A stretch of 64,000 nucleotides of DNA from Aptenodytes patagonicus. Lineage: Eukaryota; Chordata; Aves; Sphenisciformes; Spheniscidae. The notes under the pieces are model-generated. The model had not been told where the DNA came from. It saw only the letters and a list, made by a program, of their open reading frames with translations, and ran no database searches. Shown here one piece after another: positions 44,770 to 55,000 of the stretch; the stretch's first letter is position 1; every line of letters starts with the position of its first letter. The DNA lies in assembly GCF_965638725.1 (NCBI RefSeq), contig NC_134970.1, positions 6,430,001-6,494,000 of the forward strand, given 5' to 3'. Made by a program: the position numbers and the translations under genes.

Positions 44770-45113
44770 TGCTCACTGGGCTGGTCCAGCCCTGAGCGCA
44801 GTGGGCACCCGCCTGGTGCCAATGTCCAGGCTGGACCAGCTTAGTGAGCATCTGCCCAGTTCCGAGCTGGACCAGCTTGGCGGGCTTTTACCTGGTGCCA
44901 AGCTCCGGGCTGAACCAGCCCCAGGAGCACCTGTCTAGCAAGCATCTCCATGAGCCGGTCCAGCCTGGAGCTCGATGCCAGGCAGATGCTCACTGGGGCT
45001 GATCCAGCCCAGAGCTCGGTGCCGGGTGGATACTCACAGGACAGACACTCGCAGGGCTGATCCAGCCCTGAGCTCGGCACTGGGTGGATGCTTGCAGGGT
45101 GGATGCTCATGGG
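44770..45113. repeat. minisatellite, about seven degenerate units of 36-58 bp
   Basis: Units each begin close to CTGGACCAGC (or CTGATCCAGC) and continue through GAGCTCGGTGCC and GGATGCTCAC-like segments. Unit length varies between about 36 and 58 bases. The repeat creates leucine-, proline- and serine-rich open frames on both strands that should not be taken as genes. It lies in the PPFIA4 first intron about 0.9 kb inside the presumed first exon. Confidence 0.8.
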
Positions 45114-45589
45114 TTAGAGACCGTACTGAGGGAGGCAGGAGGATACAGCGCTGGGAAATCAGAGGAGCGGGAGAAGGCCAGGGTAGGACCATTCTTATCA
45201 GGATGCCCGCCCTCCCCCTCAGCATAAGGTGGAAACATGGGGGGGGGTGCAAAGGGACAGCTTGGGACCATATCAGGGGGCTACCAGGGGCAGAGAGGAG
45301 CTGAAAATCAAGGAACCCCCCTCCCCACTCCTGCGTTACAGGAGTCACTGCTCCTCTATTCCATGCAGCCTCCGGGGGGTGGATGCGCCCACCCCTTCAC
45401 CGCTCCTGCCTGCACGCACAGTGGGGATGGGGCAGCACATCTACCTGGCTCAGACCCCTGGTCTGGGGCCAGTGGTGTGGGGGGCAGAGCAACCCCTTGG
45501 CTCAGATGCCCGGCCCGGGGGTAATGTCGGGGGACAGCAAGTCCCCCCATGACCCAGCTTGGGGGTGAGGATGGCATCCCCCCAGCCCA

Positions 45590-45975
45590 GACTCAACCCA
45601 AGGGAAACGGGGGAGCTCAGCACATCCCCTGACTCAGACACCCCATCCAAGGGATAATGGGGTGGGAGACAAAGCACCCCCGGACTGAGGTACCCCCTCC
45701 CGGGGGGGCAGAGCATCCCCACGAGGCACGGCAGGGCAAAGCATCCCCAGCCCAGCCCCACCCGGGGGGCAATGGGGAGCAAAGCCCCACCGGTCCAGCC
45801 CCACAGGGGCCCCAGAGCATCCCGGCGGGTGGGGGCAAAAAGGGTAGAGCCCCCCGAGTCCAGCCCCACCCGGGGGGCAGAAGGGGGGTTGAGCATTCCC
45901 TGCCCGGCCCCACCGGGGGGCCATGGGGGCAGAGCATCCCCCTCCCGGCTCCGCGGGGGGCGAAGCATCCCCCGT
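45590..45975. repeat. degenerate GC-rich repeat just inside PPFIA4 intron 1
   Basis: Loosely repeated blocks of the form GGGGGGCAGAGCATCCCC with CCCAGCCCCACC lie between the two minisatellites and reach the edge of the PPFIA4 CpG island. Units are about 45-65 bases and strongly diverged. Lack of stop codons in this composition makes a 322-codon minus-strand frame (45,450-46,418) that is not protein-like. Confidence 0.6.
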
Positions 45976-46012
45976 GGGCAGCGTGGGGCCGCCCGGCCCC
46001 GCCCGCACTCAC

Positions 46013-46080
46013 CGACCGCCGAAGTCGCTGGAAGCCACCGCCGCGCCGCTGCCTCCAGCTGCCCGCCCCGCCCCGCCCCG
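46013..46080 (-). other. PPFIA4: probable non-coding first exon of PPFIA4
   Basis: On the minus strand a GC-rich leader ends GGCGGTCG at a strong donor, GTGAGTGCG, at 46,012. It lies just downstream of GC boxes inside a CpG island and contains no ATG, as expected for a 5' UTR exon. It is the nearest upstream CpG promoter in the right direction for PPFIA4, whose first coding exon has an acceptor-like sequence in its leader. The 5' limit is approximate, and the link across 27 kb is inferred. A separate non-coding transcript is the alternative. Confidence 0.5.
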
Positions 46081-46146
46081 CCCACTGCGTCACCGTCCCC
46101 GCCTGGCCACGCCCCGCTAGCCCCGCCCTCCCGATTGGCCACGCCC
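46060..46146 (-). promoter_or_regulatory. PPFIA4: CpG-island promoter facing left (PPFIA4)
   Basis: The stretch holds tandem GC boxes (CCCGCCCC repeated at 46,062-46,083), a CRE-like GTGACGCA on the minus strand at 46,086-46,093, CCACGCCCC-type boxes, and an inverted CCAAT box (GATTGG on plus, 46,133-46,138). No TATA box is seen. This is a standard TATA-less CpG-island promoter. Its direction is inferred from the splice donor at 46,012 and the CCAAT orientation. Confidence 0.55.
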
Positions 46147-46195
46147 CGCGGGGTGGGGTGGGGGGTCGAGGGGGGGCTGGGGGTGCGGAGGGGGC

Positions 46196-46400
46196 AGGAC
46201 AGGATCTGGGGGGAAAGAGCCCTCCTGGGGGGCAGAAAACTCCTCTGGGGGGCAGGAACCTCCTTGGGGGGCAAAGACCGCCCCTGGGGGGCAGGACCCC
46301 CCCTGAGGGGACAGAAAACTCCGAGGGTGGGGCAGGAATCCCCCTGGGGGGGGGGGGGCAGAGAACTCTCCTGGGGGGCAGGAACCCCCTTGGGGTTTAG
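46196..46400. repeat. G-rich minisatellite, about eight units of 22-26 bp
   Basis: Units resemble CTGGGGGGCAGGAACCCCCT. They lie immediately upstream of the presumed PPFIA4 promoter and include a 13-G run at 46,346-46,358. The G-tracts are all on the plus strand, giving strong quadruplex potential. The long open frames here on both strands are repeat artefacts. Confidence 0.85.
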
Positions 46401-48240
46401 TAGCCTGGGGGGCCTCATCCAGCCCTAGAGGCAGGGAGGCAGGAGCAGACCCAGGCTGTGGGGCAGCCGAGGGTGCCCCTTTCCCCCCCACACCGCACGG
46501 GGAGCAAAGATGGGGCCAGGCGGTGAGCCCCATGCCCTGCCGCGTCCCCCTCCTTGCCCTGCTGAAGGCCGGTTCCGAGCTGTGGGGGGACGGTGCGCGT
46601 TGCATTGCCCCTCCCGATTCTGGCAAAACCGATCACCCTTGGCTCCCTCCCTGGGGACAGTAGTCTCTCGCACCCTAAAATGGGATTTAAGACAGTGGCT
46701 GTCCATGAACTGCAGTGGGAGCAGCCGAAGGGTTAACCCACCCCAGCACCTCGCCCAGCACGGGGAGGCATCGTTAGCAGATAAGCAATTAATTTGGGGC
46801 CCCTGAAACCACAAGATGCTGCTCCTACCCTTGCACAGCCATCAGCATCCCTCAGGCATCCCTCACCGAGGAGGCCTTCTCAGCGATGCAGCAGGGGACA
46901 AGCAGGGGACCGGCGTCATCAGAGAGCAGCACCGGTTCCTTCATCTCACCAGGCTTTACCAGGGACGTCGAGCTCATTCCTCAGTATTTTTGCTGGAGGA
47001 CGTTGGGGAGGTCTCAGATAAATGCCACCAACCTTCTGGAGGAGCGAGCGTGCTGGATCCGAACACCAGCTGGACTTGCAAACAACCACCTTCGCATTGC
47101 TTTTGTCCCATCCTCATAAAATGTCATCTGTTTTCCACGTGCCAGAGTTTTCCAAGCCAAGACAACCTCTACTTTTTTAAAATAATACTGTGATACATTT
47201 CTCAAATAACGGTGATGAATAGCATAGTCCAAGGAAAACATTTTCCAAGTACCAAAGAGGTGGGGTAAAGTCCCAGGATGTGTCAAGGAATGGCCTTTCC
47301 TGTCTGGGACGATCAAAACTTTTCTCAATCGTCAGATATGTTCTTTGCTGATAAAATGCTCTTAACGTATTTTAAGAAGTGCTGAGAGAAAGAAATATGG
47401 TCAGGAACGTAAGTTATATGCACCGTTAGCTCCTGGCCATGCCTGGAAAGCAAAAGAAATGTGGATTTCTCTGTATCCCACGTGTTACCTTGCCCTGGCG
47501 AGGCGCAAGAGCTGAAGCCACAGCTCTGAAAGCGTTTCGCTGCGGCCCCGGCCTCCTGAGAGCCGAATCATCTCCCATGGCCTTGTAGTAAAGGAGCGCG
47601 GGCGGAAAATGCAGCACGCTGGGGGCTGTTCAGTGCCCGTCGAGGGAGGGAGGGTGGGACAGAGCTTATGCTCTTCGGCAGTTGTGTAAATCCCAAAGGA
47701 GAGGAGTGTGACCCCGCTAGCCTCCCAGTTTGGACACCCCCAGGACTGGCCAAGAATCCCAACCAGCATCTGCTCTTGGCGGCACCCAAATCCCCGTTTC
47801 AGCATGACACAAGCATTCAGGGGGGCACAGGCCATGAAATCACAGCTGCCGCTCCTGTTTTCCCTTTGCGGAACCTCTTTGGGGGATTCCTCCCCCGGGA
47901 GGTGGCATCGCTTCTTCAACACGCACTGAGCACCTAATTTAGCCCCAAAAGAAATAGTAAATACAGTTTACAGCCGGTGACCACCCATCACTGCACCTGC
48001 AGGTGAGGGGTCGCCCACCATGAAGGTGCGGGGTGGGCACTGGGAGCAGGTGGTGCAGGCTGCGCTCCCAGGCGCTGATCGGTGGTCATCTGCAGGGGGG
48101 TGGTGGGGGCTCTGCCGGGGCACCCCAGGGTGGTGGCAGACACCCAGGTTCGGGGGCATGGACGGAGTCGGGGGCTCGAGGGGGAGCAGGAGGGGGATCG
48201 TGCAGGCGTTGGCACCGGGGAAGCGCTCAGGGGGCTGTGG
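46401..48240. other. intergenic DNA between the divergent promoters
   Basis: This is unique sequence between the PPFIA4-side minisatellite and the TMEM183A-side minisatellite. It includes an AT-richer part around 47,120-47,420. I see no exon with paired splice sites, no repeat family and no RNA gene. Open frames are short and overlap on both strands. Confidence 0.6.
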
Positions 48241-48249
48241 GCACAAAAG

Positions 48250-48830
48250 GCTCGTTACTGGGAGGGGCAATTGCCTCACAGCCTCTCATTACCGGGAGGA
48301 CTGGGGGGCAGTGCAAGTACCTCAGGGGTCCTCCTTACTGGGAGGACTTGGGGGGGGGGGGGCACAATGACCTCAGAGGCCCTTGATACTGGGAGGACTG
48401 GGAAGGGCAATTATCTCAAGAGGTCCTCGTTACTGGGAGGACTGGTCGGGGGGGGGGGGGGGGGGGCAATCACCCCAGGGGCCCTTCTTACTGGGAGGAC
48501 TGGGGGGGTGGAAATTGCCTCAGAGGCTCTCATTAGCGGGAGGACTGGGGGGCAGTTACCTCAGAGGTCCCCGTTACTGCGAGGACTGGGGGGCAGCTAC
48601 GTCAGAGACCCTCATTACTGGAAGGACTGGGGGGGAGGGGATATCCCCTCAAGCGCCCTCATTACTGTGAGGGGGCAATTACCTCAGAGGCCCTCGTTAC
48701 CGGGGGCGGAAATCCCCCCCGAGGCCCTCGTTACTGGGAGGACCGGTGGGGCGGTTACCCGCAGGCCGTCGGTACCGGGCGGGCCGGGGCGACCGGCGCA
48801 GAGGCTGTTCTTACTGGCATGACGTAGGGG
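48250..48830. repeat. minisatellite of about 14 units (33-50 bp) abutting the TMEM183A promoter
   Basis: Each unit reads roughly TCGTTACTGGGAGGACTGGG, then a G-run, then GCAATTACCTCAGAGGCCC. G-runs of 13 (48,350-48,362) and 19 (48,448-48,466) occur. Toward the right the units become more GC- and CpG-rich and merge into the CpG island; the last recognisable unit ends TTACTGGCATGACGTAG, carrying a CRE-like TGACG. The 246-codon frame through it is an artefact. Confidence 0.9.
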
Positions 48831-49002
48831 GGGGGATGTCACGCAGCGGCGGCACACAGAGCTACCCCTCCCCCGCCGCCGTGACGCCAGAGCGGCGCGC
48901 CGGCACGGTCGCGGTGGGGCTGACGTCATGGTCTCGCGCGGGGCGGGCGGGGGCGGTGCTGTCCCCGCTGTCCCCGCGGCCCCGCTGCGGCCCGGGCGGG
49001 AC
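48816..49002 (+). promoter_or_regulatory. TMEM183A: TMEM183A CpG-island promoter with CRE-type motifs
   Basis: This dense CpG stretch directly precedes the TMEM183A start codon. It contains a palindromic CRE, TGACGTCA, at 48,921-48,928, a variant TGACGTAG at 48,820-48,827 and GTGACGCC near 48,881. These are motifs bound by CREB/ATF factors in many housekeeping CpG promoters. GC boxes (GGGGCGGGCGGGGGCGG) lie between 48,940 and 48,960. There is no TATA box. The transcript start is probably between the CRE and 49,002 but is not fixed by the sequence. Confidence 0.65.
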
Positions 49003-49099
49003 ATGGCCCCGCGCGGCCGCCCCGACGCCGCCGCCATGCCCAAGAGGGGCGCCCGCAAACGCCTCAAGTTCCGGGCCGACGACGTGTGCTCCGAGCGCG
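49003..49099 (+). CDS. TMEM183A: TMEM183A exon 1
   Basis: The coding part is 97 bases and encodes [20 protein letters not shown] and [12 protein letters not shown], plus the first base of the next valine codon. The donor is GCG|GTGAGG. The initiation context GGGACATGG has G at -3 and +4. A second ATG at 49,036 (MPKRG) is the alternative start by leaky scanning. Confidence 0.9.
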
Positions 49100-52000
49100 G
49101 TGAGGACAGGACCGGGCCGGGCCGGGCCGCGCCGGGGGAGGGGGGGGGCGGCGGCCTGAGGGGAACGGCCCGGGGCTGGGGCCTGAGGGGAGTGGGGCCA
49201 GGCCGGGCCTGGAGCGGGCCCGGTCCTAGGCAGGGGCCCGGTCCTGCCGGGGGAAGACGGCCTGGTCTAGGCGGAGAGGAGGGGCTGGGCCTGGGTTGGG
49301 GCCTGAGGGACGAAGTGGCCTCGCCCGAGGGGTTGAGGGGCCTGGGCTTGGCCGGGGGGAGGGGAGTTGGGGACGGTCCAGTCTCACCCGGGAGGTGAGC
49401 CGGGCCCACTCGGGCTTGTGGAGGGAGAGAGCTGTGGGGGGATCTGGCCTGATGCGGGAGTGTGGGAATGAGCCGGCTCGGTCTGTGAAGAAGGAGCCTG
49501 GGCCTAGAGGATCAGCCAGGCGTGAGTTAGGCTGTGTGTGAGGGGGCACATGGAGCTTGGCGTCGGTTGAGGTGGAGGGAGAGGGAGAACTGGGCAGGGG
49601 GGTGTGTCCCCTGGGCCTGGCAGCCTGATGGCCTTGGAGTAGAGGCCTGCTGGGGGCTCCTGGCCTGCACCTCTCTGCTGGGGCTCCTTTTCCTGTTTGT
49701 GCACCTCCTGCTCAAGCCTCTGCTCCTATGGGGAGCGTCCCCTCGAGGGATCGCAGCTCTTAGACTTTTTATCCCCTCCCCTATAATCCATAATCCTGCT
49801 GACGCCCTGTCTTCCGACTCTCCTGCAGTGACGGTGGCAGATTATGCTAACTCAGACCCAGCTGTTGTGAAATCTGGACGTGTGAAAAAAGCTGTGGCCA
49901 ATGCAGTTCAGCAGGAAGGTGAGTGTACGCTGGGGAGCCTGCCCTCCTCAGGCTGCCTCTCCATTTTGCTGGCCTCTGCGTGATGTGGGAAACTCCCTCG
50001 TCGTGGCCTGGGAAAATCTGCCTCACTTGGTGTCTGAAAATGGGTCTGTGTTCCTCTGTAGAATCAGGTTTTTAGGATCTTAGGAGGTTTTGCAGAAAGC
50101 CTGTTGGAAGTCCAGTAAGAATTGCTGAGTCTTTGTTAGTGCCTCAAATGGAAGGCCTTTTTCCATTAACTATTGGGTGTTATCTCCTGCTTGAAGCAGA
50201 AAATAACACGATAGGAGTCTTTGTTACTTTATTACCTCATACAAAACTGTAGACAACTTTATTAGCAGGTAAAATTATTTGCAGTGGGAATAAGGTTATG
50301 ATAGTTCTGGCAAACATGTTCCCCCCCCCCCCGTGCTGCAAGCTGCAAGGAGGTCTTTTGAGGGTATTGCTGTTTCCTTAGTGAACTGTATAAACAAGCA
50401 GTTTCCTGGAAAGGTATTGCAATATTTTGTTACCTGCTTCCTCCTTGGTTTTTAGCTGCAGGGAGCATTCTGAACTAACACCCTGTTTGCTTGAGAAATG
50501 TTAATGTTTAGGCCTTGACACTTAAATGTAGCTGGTCACACATGCTGGAGGTGAATGTTACTACATTGACAGCGACAACTGAACCCTTCATATGGGAAAA
50601 TTCTTGTTATGTTGCTGAAATCTTACACATTTGAAGAGAATATGCTCTGCATGAGTGCCTGTCATAGGGAAACTGTCGGGGTCAGTGATGCTGGTGAATA
50701 TCCTTTTTAGCTGCTACCCTCTCAAGCCTTTAAGATCAGGGCACCTCCCTCTTTTGTTGCCTCCATTGTAATAGGCTGGGGGCTTCCTTCTTCCCATTCC
50801 CTCTCCTGTTCACCCTTCTATATTCTCTCTCTCTGAGGCAGTGCCTCAAAGTACTGCACTTCAGCATCATACCTGGCAAACTCTGCTGTCTTTTCTTTCT
50901 CCCTGCCCCACGTCAAGTCCTTGCATCCAGCATCACCTGCTTTGTCTAGCTTAACCCCTCTCCTAAAAATCCTGCTCTGTTTCTGGCTCACCTCCTTGCT
51001 ATCTGGATGACTCCAGGTCACAGCAGTTCCCTGCCCACCCCTTTCTCAGGTCTTTGCAGAGTCACTGGGGCTTTCCCCTCCTTATGTGGGGATCCTCGGA
51101 ATCTCTCCTCCCCAGCCCCACGGCTGTGCTACAGCCTTATCTGGTGCAGTCATGAGGCGTGCTGCAGCCTTATCTGGTGCAGCGTGCCACGGCATGGGGA
51201 CAGCAGGCAGCCGGGAGGAGACAGCAGCCTCTGCCCAGGGAGCTTTAGCCTCGCTCACCTGCTGTCTCTTGGCTCCAAGTAAACATCGCACTGTGTGTGA
51301 CTGCCAGCAAGCGGGGAGCTTCACGGGGAGGGGAGCAAAGGCCAGGTGGAATTTTCCTGAGCTTTTTTCCTCCCCATCCTAACTCCCAGGGATGAGGTGG
51401 GGATTCCTGCTGTGCGATGAAGAGAGGGTGCCTCTGCAAGATTACAATGCAGTGTGATTCGGTTGACTCAGATGTTGATCTTTCCTTTGCAGAATGTGAG
51501 AGTTTCTTTTTCTAAACCCCTCTCTGAGTCTCTGTCAGTTGTTGTCCTCTCTTGCTTGGCTGTATTTGATTACTGCCATTTGTGTTGCAATCTATTTCTC
51601 TTTCTTTTTGCCTATAAAAAGTCACGTAGAGAGGGCAGTACGATTTGACAGTCAGGGATACCACTGTCATGAATGCATACAGTTTACAGAGTAAACCGTG
51701 CAAAGTGAGGTAGAACTAGTTTAGCAAAGCACTGAAAGTATCTCTAGTCAGTGGGTACAGTCAAGCTCTATCTTAAGACAGTCTTTCCATTTGCTGTCTT
51801 ACAGTTTCAAAACGCTGTTCTGTGGTTAGAAATGAGAACACCTCTTGCCTGAATTTATTTATGGTCAGTTCCTGATTTTTTTTTTTCTTTTTTTTTTTTT
51901 TTTTACTGCTACTCTGTCCCTTTAATTCAAATAGCACGTCTTGCTCTCCAGTGGCTCTGGTGGCTGTAACTGTGATGTATAAAACCTTCCTGGGCTTCAG

Positions 52001-55000
52001 TTTGTGCTAGGTTAGAAAAGCTCGAGCAGTGCAGGCCTCCTCTGGTGTGGTCAGGTACCTCTTGGTAGAAGTCCTTTTCTTCATCCAGTGCATTAGGTTG
52101 AAATTCAACTTTCTTGAATGAATTTTATAGACTATTTGCAAAGTGTTTGTAATGCTGTTACAATGCTGGTCTCTCTATGACAGTGCCTCATGCAGCGGTA
52201 ACGTAAGACCACACCTTTCTTTTTCAAGACTGTCATTACTGCCTCACACGTGGATTTTTCTGTCCTAATGAGCCCTCAGTTTACAGATCAAGTTTTAAAA
52301 ATAATATTTCCTAACAGGAATGTGTCTAAACATCTCCCCAGAGGCAGCAAAAAAAAAAAAACCCAAACCACAACAAACCAAAAAAACCCAACTGACTCAA
52401 CTTGCTGTTTTCTGCATTAGGCCAGAGTCTTTCCCTTCACTAAATTCTAGGATAAGTGGAGCTCCTGTATGCTTGGCACTGAGTGATATCACTGATGGAT
52501 TGTGTGTCATCGGCCACAGGATCTCTTTATCCTGCTGAGAAGGGAGTGTATCTTCTCTGTGTTCATAGAACAATTGCAGAGTAGGTGCTGGCTCTGTACA
52601 GGCTGAACGGTGGTCATGCAAGGAAGCTCTGGTATGCAGGGGAGCCAGTTAGCACTGTAGAAAAAGAGCCTTTTGTTTTATTCGGAATTGTAAACAGCTT
52701 CAGCTAAACCGATGGGATCATCCTCATTGTTCATTCTTTAAAACAAGAAGCTGATGAATTATGTTTCCAATTCACTCACCCATGCTAATCTTTCTCTGAC
52801 AAGGTAATCCTTGGACCCAGGATTTACTTGCTTGTGTGACTCACCAGAAAGCTTTAATGCAGTTAGTGTTCTTAGCAGTGGCTGTGGCAGTGGTTCCACT
52901 GAAGTACCTCCTGAACTCGGGTCGCCTTTTTCTCTCTGCTGGTATACTTACTGTGTCATTGCTTTTCATTCTAGTAAAATCCCTCTGTGGTTTGGAAGCT
53001 TCTTGTGTTCCTGCTGAGGAAGTTCTCTCCGTGTCAGGAGAGTCTTGTGACAGCAGTGATGAAATGGATACAAAGGAAAGCATCAATGGGCGAACTGCCT
53101 CTAGAAAAAAGAAGAGCAAAAGGCACAAAGGTATGGCGGCCAGCCTCTCCTGGGGGGCTCTGTGTGGGCTGCTTTTGCATCTTCTGCGTGTGTGATGTTA
53201 ATGCTTGCTATTTACAGGCTAGTCATGGGGCTCTTTGGGACATTCTGTAACTTGTATGTGCACAAAGAAATGCCAAGGGTTAAATCTCTTTTAAATCTGC
53301 TGGGACTTGGTCAGAGGTGTTGTCTTTTCACAAAGGCAGCACCTTGGGCCTGAAATCAAAGCCTGAGAGCTCCTTGCTTTCAGTAAACTTCTCTCAACCT
53401 TGGAAAATGAATGCTGCTCTTCAAAAGAGTTGTGAAACTTTGCCACTGGACATGTTACTTCATTGAACATGTTCGTGAAAGCAGGGTTTGCTTTGGGGAA
53501 AAAACAATGCTGCTGTCCATGATGCATTTGTTGGCAAAATACAAGCTCTGTCTTCAGGATGTTTCCAAGGCTGTGGTTTGTTTCAAATGAGTTTAGAGGG
53601 CTTTTTTTCCAGCAAGCAAGTGCATTTGGCCCTAGTGGCATCGTAGTAAGTTAATGCCAGGGAGATGTATCCTTCAGCATTTACACTTTGTGCAACTCTA
53701 TAGAAAGTAATTTGCAGCACAGTGTAAGCAACAAACTGTTCTGCTGCACTGTGGAATCCTGCAGGAGTTTCTAATAGCAGATTGCTTTCAGGTTGAGAAA
53801 CAAATTTTAACTTGGTTTCTTGAACTTAAGAAAAACTTAGCTTTATTAATACTGATACTAATTTGTGGAACACATGAACCTCCACTATGGACTGTAGATG
53901 CACAGTGCTCCTCTGGGATAGGAGTTTAATCTCTTTTATTAAGATGTCCTTGGAAATTCTGGGAAAATAAGAATATCTGAGTGGCTAGAGTTAGGGAGTT
54001 ACGAGTCTGGAAAGACAGTATTCTGTTCTACCACAGCCTTGTCTTGCTTCTGCTAAGTGTTTAGGGAATTAAAAATGGTAATAGACCAATGACGCTTCTG
54101 GCTGCAGTCTGCAGTTCAGCAGTTGGGTAGTTTGATGGTTTCTTGAGTCAGAGCTGAAACAGCAGAGTGGATGTTAGAGCCCGTTGTGGTTGTGCCTGCC
54201 ATAAATCTGTAGTGGTGTAGGGAAGTGATCACATCCAGAGCTTTTCTTGGCAATGAACATAGCTATTATCACATGAGGATAAAATACTGCCCTTTGTTAC
54301 TAACCTGCTGTCTCAGGGTTAGATCTGGCACCCTCAAGTTCGTAAGCACCTCCTTTATGCCACGTGTTCACAAACCTCATAGCAGTTTTTTCTGTTAGCA
54401 CTGTGTACAAGTTGTATGTTTTCTTTCTCTTAATGTTTGGTATTGTTTAGCTATTTATGTTCTTTAAAAGTATTTTTTTTTCTCCTAAAGTTGGAGCAAT
54501 GTCTGTGGAAAAACGTGTGGTGTTAACTTAAGAACACTGCAGGAATGAAAGGAGTTTCTGAACCTTCAGTTCTGGTTGAGCAGTTCTGACACCTCTGAGA
54601 GGAAAAACAGGCCACTCTGTTAATCTGAATTGCATTAAAAGTTTCCCATCCAAGAAGCTTTAATGAAATTACAGATTTAAGAAAAGCAGCTGATTAGCCA
54701 GTTGCAGAAGAGAATTGCTTGCTCTCCCTAGCCAGAGCTCCTACAAAAATATTGTGACCATTTGAACAAAGAATTGACAAGCTTGGCAACGTCTTAATGT
54801 TCAGGGACTTCTAGTGTAAAGCATTTTTTGATGACCTGTTAAATAAGCAGTTTTGATAAAAATGCATGAGCTTGGCCCTCCTTTACGTAAAGTTGCCTCT
54901 GTATTTGCCATCCAATTTTTATTTCTCCACTTAAGTGTTATTTTTCAGCTGTGAAAGGGTCAAGCATTGAAACAGGGTCCAGAAAGGCTGTGGGGTTTCC

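Larger units (their letters stand above)
18591..46012 (-). other. PPFIA4: PPFIA4 first intron, about 27 kb
   Basis: If the non-coding exon at 46 kb belongs to PPFIA4, this whole stretch is its first intron. Open frames in it are short, overlap on both strands and resemble no protein I know. It contains an 18-bp tandem repeat near 22.75-22.85 kb, a GGCAT repeat at 29.6 kb, a 17-bp repeat at 40.2 kb and minisatellites from 44.77 kb on. AT-rich low-CpG islands (notably 38.98-39.56 kb, smaller ones near 20.9, 21.25, 28.2 and 33.55 kb) stand out from the GC-rich background and could be enhancers. No gene, RNA gene or intact mobile element is recognised. Confidence 0.55.
49919..52974 (+). other. 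TMEM183A: TMEM183A intron 2
   Basis: This 3-kb intron is AT-richer than the left half of the window. It contains a 12-C run (50,321-50,332), a duplicated GATA-motif block (51,126-51,182), a T-rich tract near 51,879-51,904 and an A-rich tract near 52,347-52,390. No extra exon is seen. Confidence 0.8.

Noticed and set aside
45450..46418. 322-codon minus-strand open frame (and a 247-codon plus-strand one over the same DNA)
   Set aside because: It lies in G- and C-rich tandem repeats and the CpG island. The translation is Gly/Pro/Arg-rich and low in complexity, open in several frames at once, and crosses the promoter and a splice donor.
48082..48822. 246-codon plus-strand open frame with repeated TGRTGG-like words
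   Set aside because: It is simply the translation of the promoter-proximal minisatellite.
44770..48830. CRISPR-like array
   Set aside because: Repeats are contiguous and degenerate without unique spacers of constant size, and the context is a vertebrate genome. These are minisatellites.
48684..49409. 241-codon minus-strand open frame
   Set aside because: It is antisense to the TMEM183A CpG island and exon 1, and proline- and arginine-rich from composition alone.
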